64,000 bases of DNA, taken from Dryococelus australis (Eukaryota > Arthropoda > Insecta > Phasmatodea > Phasmatidae). The notes under the pieces were generated by a model. That model did not search any database, had not been told where the DNA came from, and saw nothing but the letters and a program-made list of their open reading frames with translations. The stretch spans positions 7,792,709 to 7,856,708 of the forward strand of contig CM057003.1 of the NCBI GenBank assembly GCA_029891345.1. Reading direction: 5' to 3'. The translations under genes were made by a program, and so were the position numbers. Positions 59,244-64,000 of the stretch are shown in pieces. Every line of letters begins with the position of its first letter. Positions within the stretch are counted from its first letter, which is position 1.

Positions 59244-59345
59244 CTGGTTTTCCCATGCCTTCAGCTACTATCTCCCATGTGCCAGCCTTATCACCTGTAT
59301 CCTTGTATTTTCCATCCGGCAAGTGGTATACGAAATGATAATGTT
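59244..59345 (-). pseudogene. MADF-BESS protein, upstream exon fragment
   Basis: The minus strand reads PDGKYKDTGDKAGTWEIVAE and GMGKP and ends at a donor CCAG|GTAGGT (exon end 59244). (P)..YKDT..KA..W..IA is the first half of a MADF domain, which continues in the exon at 57954. The amino-terminal part (the LI..V...P.LWD motif) is not found. A stop lies upstream at about 59356. The exon therefore starts further up, or is lost. Confidence 0.65.
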
Positions 59346-59560
59346 GAATAAATTACAACAGAATATATTCTTCTTCAAAACTGAACAAATTAGTGGTATT
59401 ATTACTAGCACTATTCTCGCCACCTAAACACCGAATGGCAAGTATCGCCAAGCGACGGCGACAGCTATCTGACATCAACAGATCGGAGGGCGACGTTGAT
59501 GACCAATCACTGCCTGAGGTGCCGGACCGGCCGCTTCATACTGGCTTTTACAGGCGAGCG

Positions 59561-60357
59561 TTTTGATTTTTTCCTTTCGAAACTGCCGCTGACTTGTCAC
59601 GCGCTCTGAAGTTTAGCAGCTTAAATAGAAGCCTCATTATTCGAACCAAATTATTCCACTAATTTCAGATGGTCAAAGGACGAAACTCTTATGTGCAGAC
59701 AATATACAGGACACTAATATGGAATTAAACGCAGGTATTGGAGATACTCCCCGAACAATATTCAGAAAGACACCAGAGAGGTAAGCAAAAAAAAAAAATG
59801 TAAAAGGAAATACGTATTTTATTAGGATGACAGATACGCTATCTTTTTACACGTGTCACGTTTCAAAATGGAAAAACGTACTTCGGTTAGCGTGAACATA
59901 AATTCTCGTACATTTTCACGCAGCATGTTCTGTGAGAGAGATATACTTTATCCATTGCAAGGTGGCAGCAGAAATAAACATTGCCAGTAAGAAAGCCATA
60001 GATAGTCATTAGCTGGCTAGCCGCTTCACAGTTAGATAGCGACAGGAAATAGAACCAACAGTTTTTTTTTGTAATATTAGAATTAAACGTCGTAATTTTA
60101 CATTTCTAGTCGCGGCCTTCTATTCTGTATTTTTTATGCTGAGTGTGAAGAGTTCGTAATTCCCTAAATTACACACATGTTACTGCAATAAATATTGCTT
60201 TTGAAATGTGAGACGAAATGAGGTATAAATCTAACAAGCTGATTGGCTGACACATGTGCTGGTGGCCGGCAACATGACCAATACCTTCAAAGTGCGCGAA
60301 CAGGCGGAGTAATACTAGTTGCCACCTTAGAATGGATGCTGTATAGGAGCTCACGAC
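59561..60357. other. unassigned stretch, no gene seen
   Basis: AT-rich, with no repeat family recognised. Confidence 0.4.
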
Positions 60358-60540
60358 ATCTATGTGGCTAGTACACCAGCCACCCACCAAAGTTATCTGG
60401 GTTACATTCTCTACGAGGTCGTAGCCAGATTTTTGCGTTATAGAAACGTGACGTGTATGCCACTGGAATGTGGGTTTTCTCGGGGTATTCCCGTATACGC
60501 CAACATTGTATTCCGTCGTCACTCCATCCTAGTCGTAACT
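60358..60540 (+). mobile_element. degenerate SINE (S1-like), plus strand
   Basis: CCACCCACCAAAGTTATCTG followed by GGGTTTTCTCGGGGTATTCC and CGTCACTCCATCCTAGTCG follows the S1 body order. The head is eroded. Confidence 0.5.
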
Positions 60541-61454
60541 TAGTAGTTTTTATATAACCCCTCTCCCTACTCCTAGTCTATGGCTGGGATACATGTTTTT
60601 CCTCTTTCCTGGTAGCTGGCGTAGAATATAAATATGTTATGATAATCAGAACAAATGGTTTGCATTCTGGGTCACGGGAAATTATTGTGATGTGGCTTTC
60701 GGACATTTTTTTTTGTGAAAACAAAAAATTCTTTCTTTGGTCTGCTATTATCTCAAATGCAATAATGTTAGTATTACTTGTGTATGGATGATCCCAAAAT
60801 ATCCCAATATTTTAACGTAAGGCTACGTTTTTCTTTTATGTATGGTGACGGCTGCAAAGTGGGCCGTTCATTATTAACTACAAAAAGCAGTCTGATTTTG
60901 TACAGGTATTTTCGTATAGTGGTTCTAGAAGATTAATTATTAGTCGGTATTTGTTCTTGAAACCCTTGAAGTTAGTAGCTCAATTGTCACAATTTTTGTT
61001 TTGTTAATTGCACAACGATCATTTTGAAATTTTTTTATTTCCATTATTTGGTCGTACAATTTTCCTAGATCGCCACAGAATAGTGCGTAAAGTTTGCACG
61101 TCAAAAATGTGCACCGCTGGGAAGACAAGAACTTCCGCAGAAGAGAGCGACTACCAGCTACCGCTTCTCTAGTCTCTCCTTATCCTCCACATTGAGTATA
61201 GGGCGAGTGTAGGGTAATAGCCGACAGGACGGGTGACGACGGTGGAGACCAAGACACGTTGGAAGGAGGGGGGGAGGGGTGGAGAATGCAAAGGCAGCCA
61301 GCTCACTCTCCCCCCTCCCTCTCTTCTGTAACATTGTAAATGTCTGGTCAAGGAGGGGGAATAGGCACAGTGGGTGTCTCGGTTCTGCCACCGCACCAGA
61401 AGGAAAAACTACAACTATTTGGTTCGAAAGGTACTTTTAGACTCTAGGGAGGCG
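60541..61454. other. unassigned stretch
   Basis: A G/C-rich island at 61150-61400 shows several overlapping minus-strand frames without family character. Confidence 0.4.
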
Positions 61455-61498
61455 GGGCCCCTTGAGACTCTCCCAGATCTCTTCACTCACTCACTCTA
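61455..61498 (+). mobile_element. SINE S1 tail fragment
   Basis: GGGCCCCTTGAGACTCTCCC is followed by AGATCTCTTCACTCACTCAC, which matches the 3' end of S1 copies. Confidence 0.45.
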
Positions 61499-61576
61499 AT
61501 GACCTTGCTGTTGACGAGTCGTCATGTCCAGCCTACGGTAACAGTCTATACGCGGTTTCTCCACACTTCGAAATAT

Positions 61577-62048
61577 CACGCTATAGAGGATGGGGCATTT
61601 AAAACAGGCCACTTTAATAAATCGGCCACTTGTAAAGATAGAAGAAAATGTTTCAGACAAACGTTGTTTGGGATGAAAGGGGCCATAATGTGACGTTAAG
61701 AGTTTAGTGTTACGTCGAGGGGTGAAGGAGTTATGGGGGCCAACGTCGGTATTGTAAATGGGATGACATACTTTATTACACACCTCTGAACAGCTCTTCG
61801 CAAGATGACTTCAAACATGTGTCATAAGTAATAGAAATGCGAACATTAAACCACATCGTCCCATTTAACATACCGCAGTTGACCCCCATATTTCCGTCAC
61901 CCCTCGGCGTACAACACACGTATTTATTAACTTAAGATTATGGCCTCTTTCTCCCAAACAACGTTTGTCTGAAACATTTTCTTCTATCTTTACAAGTGGC
62001 CGATTTATTAAGGTGGCCTGTTTTAAATGCCTCACCCGGTATATGACA
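61577..62048. mobile_element. foldback (palindromic) element, arms about 190 bp
   Basis: The left arm 61577-61766 and right arm 61850-62048 are reverse complements with some mismatches. The core 61615-61673 matches 61952-62010 over 59 bases without a difference. The spacer is about 85 bases. GGCATTTAAAACAGGCCAC lies near each outer end. There is no coding sequence. Transcription would give a long RNA hairpin. Confidence 0.9.
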
Positions 62049-62099
62049 TATCTGGTTATTTCGTAAGTATGCCCTGTACCACAAGCGTTTCATACTTCT

Positions 62100-62345
62100 C
62101 TTAGCTTAAAAATACGTTATTTTTTGTTAAGGTAAACGTTTACTTATATTCTTTGTATAAAATATACTATTTAATTTATAATTAATAAGAATAAAAACAG
62201 TGAGAAAATATGTGAGTTGGACGTGCCTAGTAATAAATAGTTCTAATGCAAAGTATTATTAAACTTAATGATCATGAATGCGGTGTGTAGTCCCTTTGGC
62301 GTAATTTTCTAGACTAGGTTAGGTTTTGTTTTGCATGAGGAATGT
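62100..62345 (-). mobile_element. MITE family G, reversed partial copy
   Basis: Read on the minus strand, GTCTAGAAAATTACGCCAAA, TTTGCATTAGAACTATTTAT and CTCACTGTTTTTATTCTTAT align in order with 17490-17640 and 24490-24650. Outer ends are missing. Confidence 0.6.
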
Positions 62346-62473
62346 CTCGGAAGCGCCGCGAATAGACTATAACAGGCGATTCTACGAATAACTAATATGT
62401 TGCAAACCAGCTGGCGTTCCTCGAGGCTACCATTGCGGAAACGGGGCGCTCGGACCTTGCGCCTTCAGTTGAT

Positions 62474-62479
62474 GAAGAG

Positions 62480-62529
<50 letters not shown>
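62474..62529. repeat. (GA)n microsatellite
   Basis: About 25 GA units. A short frame across it (62397-62678) is low complexity and is not called. Confidence 0.97.
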
Positions 62530-62531
<2 letters not shown>

Positions 62532-64000
62532 CGAGTGCGAAGCGCTTCGAGCGAATCTTTGAAGCGCCAATCATTTCAATCCACCGTGCCGGACCCTATG
62601 GACATCATCACTGCTGCCAGAGGGAGGCAACTAGCCCGCAAAATGGGGACCACGATAAGAGTGGATCACGTGGAATAGCTGGCGGCAGATTTGCCCACAG
62701 GAAAATCCATAGGCTCAAAATGAAGCAGGCCGCTTGTTCGTATTCTGTACGTGTACACAACGTTGGCATGTCCAAAAGGAACACGAATGTCAAAGTCACA
62801 TGATCAACAGCGATGCACGTGTTTGTTTATATCTTAATTTAGGCTCCAAATGACAAGCAGTATTATATTAATCAAATACCGTTTTGAATTCAATCGAACT
62901 GCATTGCAAATTGTTTAAGAGGAAGTATAAAATAATTTTTAAGAACTTGTTAACTAAGGAGTGTTCTAACCTTAAATGCAGTGCACGCACATTTTTACTA
63001 TTCGTATTGGCAGAAAAGCAGTTCAATGTTGGGACACTGTTCGTGCGTGGTCAGCGAGATAGGCCTATCTCGTCTTTAGTATATAGGGAAATTAAAGCGC
63101 CCACTCCCCAAGCTATAGCTAGCTGGTCGTTGATTTGACATCATCCGGGAACGCAATTAGCTACGGATTCTCTTGGATTCCGGGTGTGATAGCCCGGCAC
63201 TATCACTTGTTACGGTAGCGTGTCGCGAAGTAGTCAGAATAGGCCGTGGACTTCAGATGCGAACCTACCTAGGAACACCGGTGAAACACAGAGAAAATGT
63301 TTGCCTCTATCACTTCTGCGGAAACGGACAGACATTGCGTATTTGAGTTTGTAAAGACATTATAAATAATTATGATCTCATAAATCGCACACTACCAGTA
63401 AATTCTGGAGTGGTTGCACATAAAGTATGTTTGCTAAAAAATTAGTGGCATTACAAAAACAACACGCGTCAAGTCTGGCGTGCAATTCGATGTAGACGGT
63501 GTTTATGTCATCCAACATTTTCTCCTGGGGCGTAGGCAACCGCTGATGATGCAAACATTTTTTAATGTCTATGTAATTCGTCTAACCAGACACTGCAAGA
63601 AAATTGTAATAATACTGAGTCATATCTATTTATAATTAACTTTATTTACGTCAGTTTCAGCCATAAATGTTTGCGGCAAATGGACGCACATAGAATTAAT
63701 TACAAAAATTATTTACTACATTATTATTACAATCCTTGCGTGCAATCATAGTAAATACTATGATGATCTCTTTTGAAGAAGATTTTATTATGAATCCTGC
63801 TTTCTGAAGTATACAGAATGGAAATGCGCTTAAATTTGGTTAAAAATGCGGACTCTATCGATCGATTAATTTTTCACTTTTAAAAAGGATATTTTAGTAA
63901 ATTATTTTATATTGTTTCAAAATATATACACTCTTATTTCATATAAGCCTACAGCATAAATCGCACTTTTCTGACAATTTCCATGGTGTCTGTACTACTT
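62530..64000. other. unassigned stretch to the window end
   Basis: AT-rich with no gene or repeat family recognised. Confidence 0.4.

Larger units (their letters stand above)
56070..59560. mobile_element. PIF/Harbinger transposon relic
   Basis: It contains both genes expected of an autonomous PIF/Harbinger element: a HARBI1-like nuclease (plus strand, two exons) and a MADF-BESS protein (minus strand, at least three exons). Their exons interdigitate. Borders are approximate. GGTGCCGGACCGGCCGC near 59518-59534 may belong to the right end, but I could not find its mirror at the left. Confidence 0.65.

Noticed and set aside
62397-62678. ORF over the GA microsatellite
   Set aside because: A low-complexity Arg/Glu run generated by the dinucleotide repeat.

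Overview
This window looks like a gene-poor, repeat-rich stretch of an animal nuclear genome, most likely an insect with a large genome. It is AT-rich overall. It has no bacterial-style gene packing, no operons, no rRNA, no convincing stand-alone tRNA and no CRISPR array. I found no intact host protein-coding gene. Nearly every interpretable segment is a transposable element, a decayed relic of one, or a simple or tandem repeat. The species cannot be named from the sequence. The insect guess rests on the SINE types, the HARBI1/MADF-BESS pair and the capsid-like relic, all of which I know mainly from insect genomes.

Layout. 0.36-2.0 kb holds two decayed reading frames resembling a multi-copy, virus-like (capsid-type) protein and its usual companion. 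Near 4.0 kb is a small ORF with a TATA-like box. 7.1-11.0 kb holds a TA-flanked MITE, a PIF/Harbinger-like MITE with GCGAT repeats, a fragment of a CACTCT-ended element, and another MITE. 11.55-12.55 kb is a nearly perfect 15-copy array of a 66-bp unit. 13.1-13.9 kb has a TIR-bounded short-repeat element and two head-to-head SINEs. 16.8-25.7 kb carries further MITEs and SINEs, two of the MITEs with internal tRNA-like modules. 26.1-27.9 kb is a GC-richer block with TATA-like motifs. 28-40 kb is mostly AT-rich unassigned DNA with one transposase scrap and one SINE. 40.7-42.3 kb is a Tc1-like element into which a MITE has inserted. 44.8-49.9 kb holds hairpins, MITEs and a SINE. 49.9-51.9 kb is a Tc1-like transposase relic containing a 12-copy, 129-bp tandem array. 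53.3-55.1 kb has a MITE and three SINEs. 56.1-59.6 kb is a PIF/Harbinger transposon relic. 61.6-62.3 kb has a 200-bp-arm foldback element and a reversed MITE.

How the genes work together. The only gene pair with a shared role is in the Harbinger relic. It comprises a HARBI1-like DDE nuclease on the plus strand and a MADF-BESS DNA-binding partner on the minus strand. Their exons interdigitate: each gene's exons lie inside the other's intron. Both copies are broken. The MITEs depend on transposases in trans, and the SINEs on Pol III and a LINE reverse transcriptase; no LINE coding sequence is visible here.

Most noteworthy are the interleaved antisense Harbinger genes, the two very young tandem arrays (each unit carries a consensus-like 5' splice site), the DNA transposons with built-in tRNA-like modules, the long foldback repeat and the capsid-like relic.
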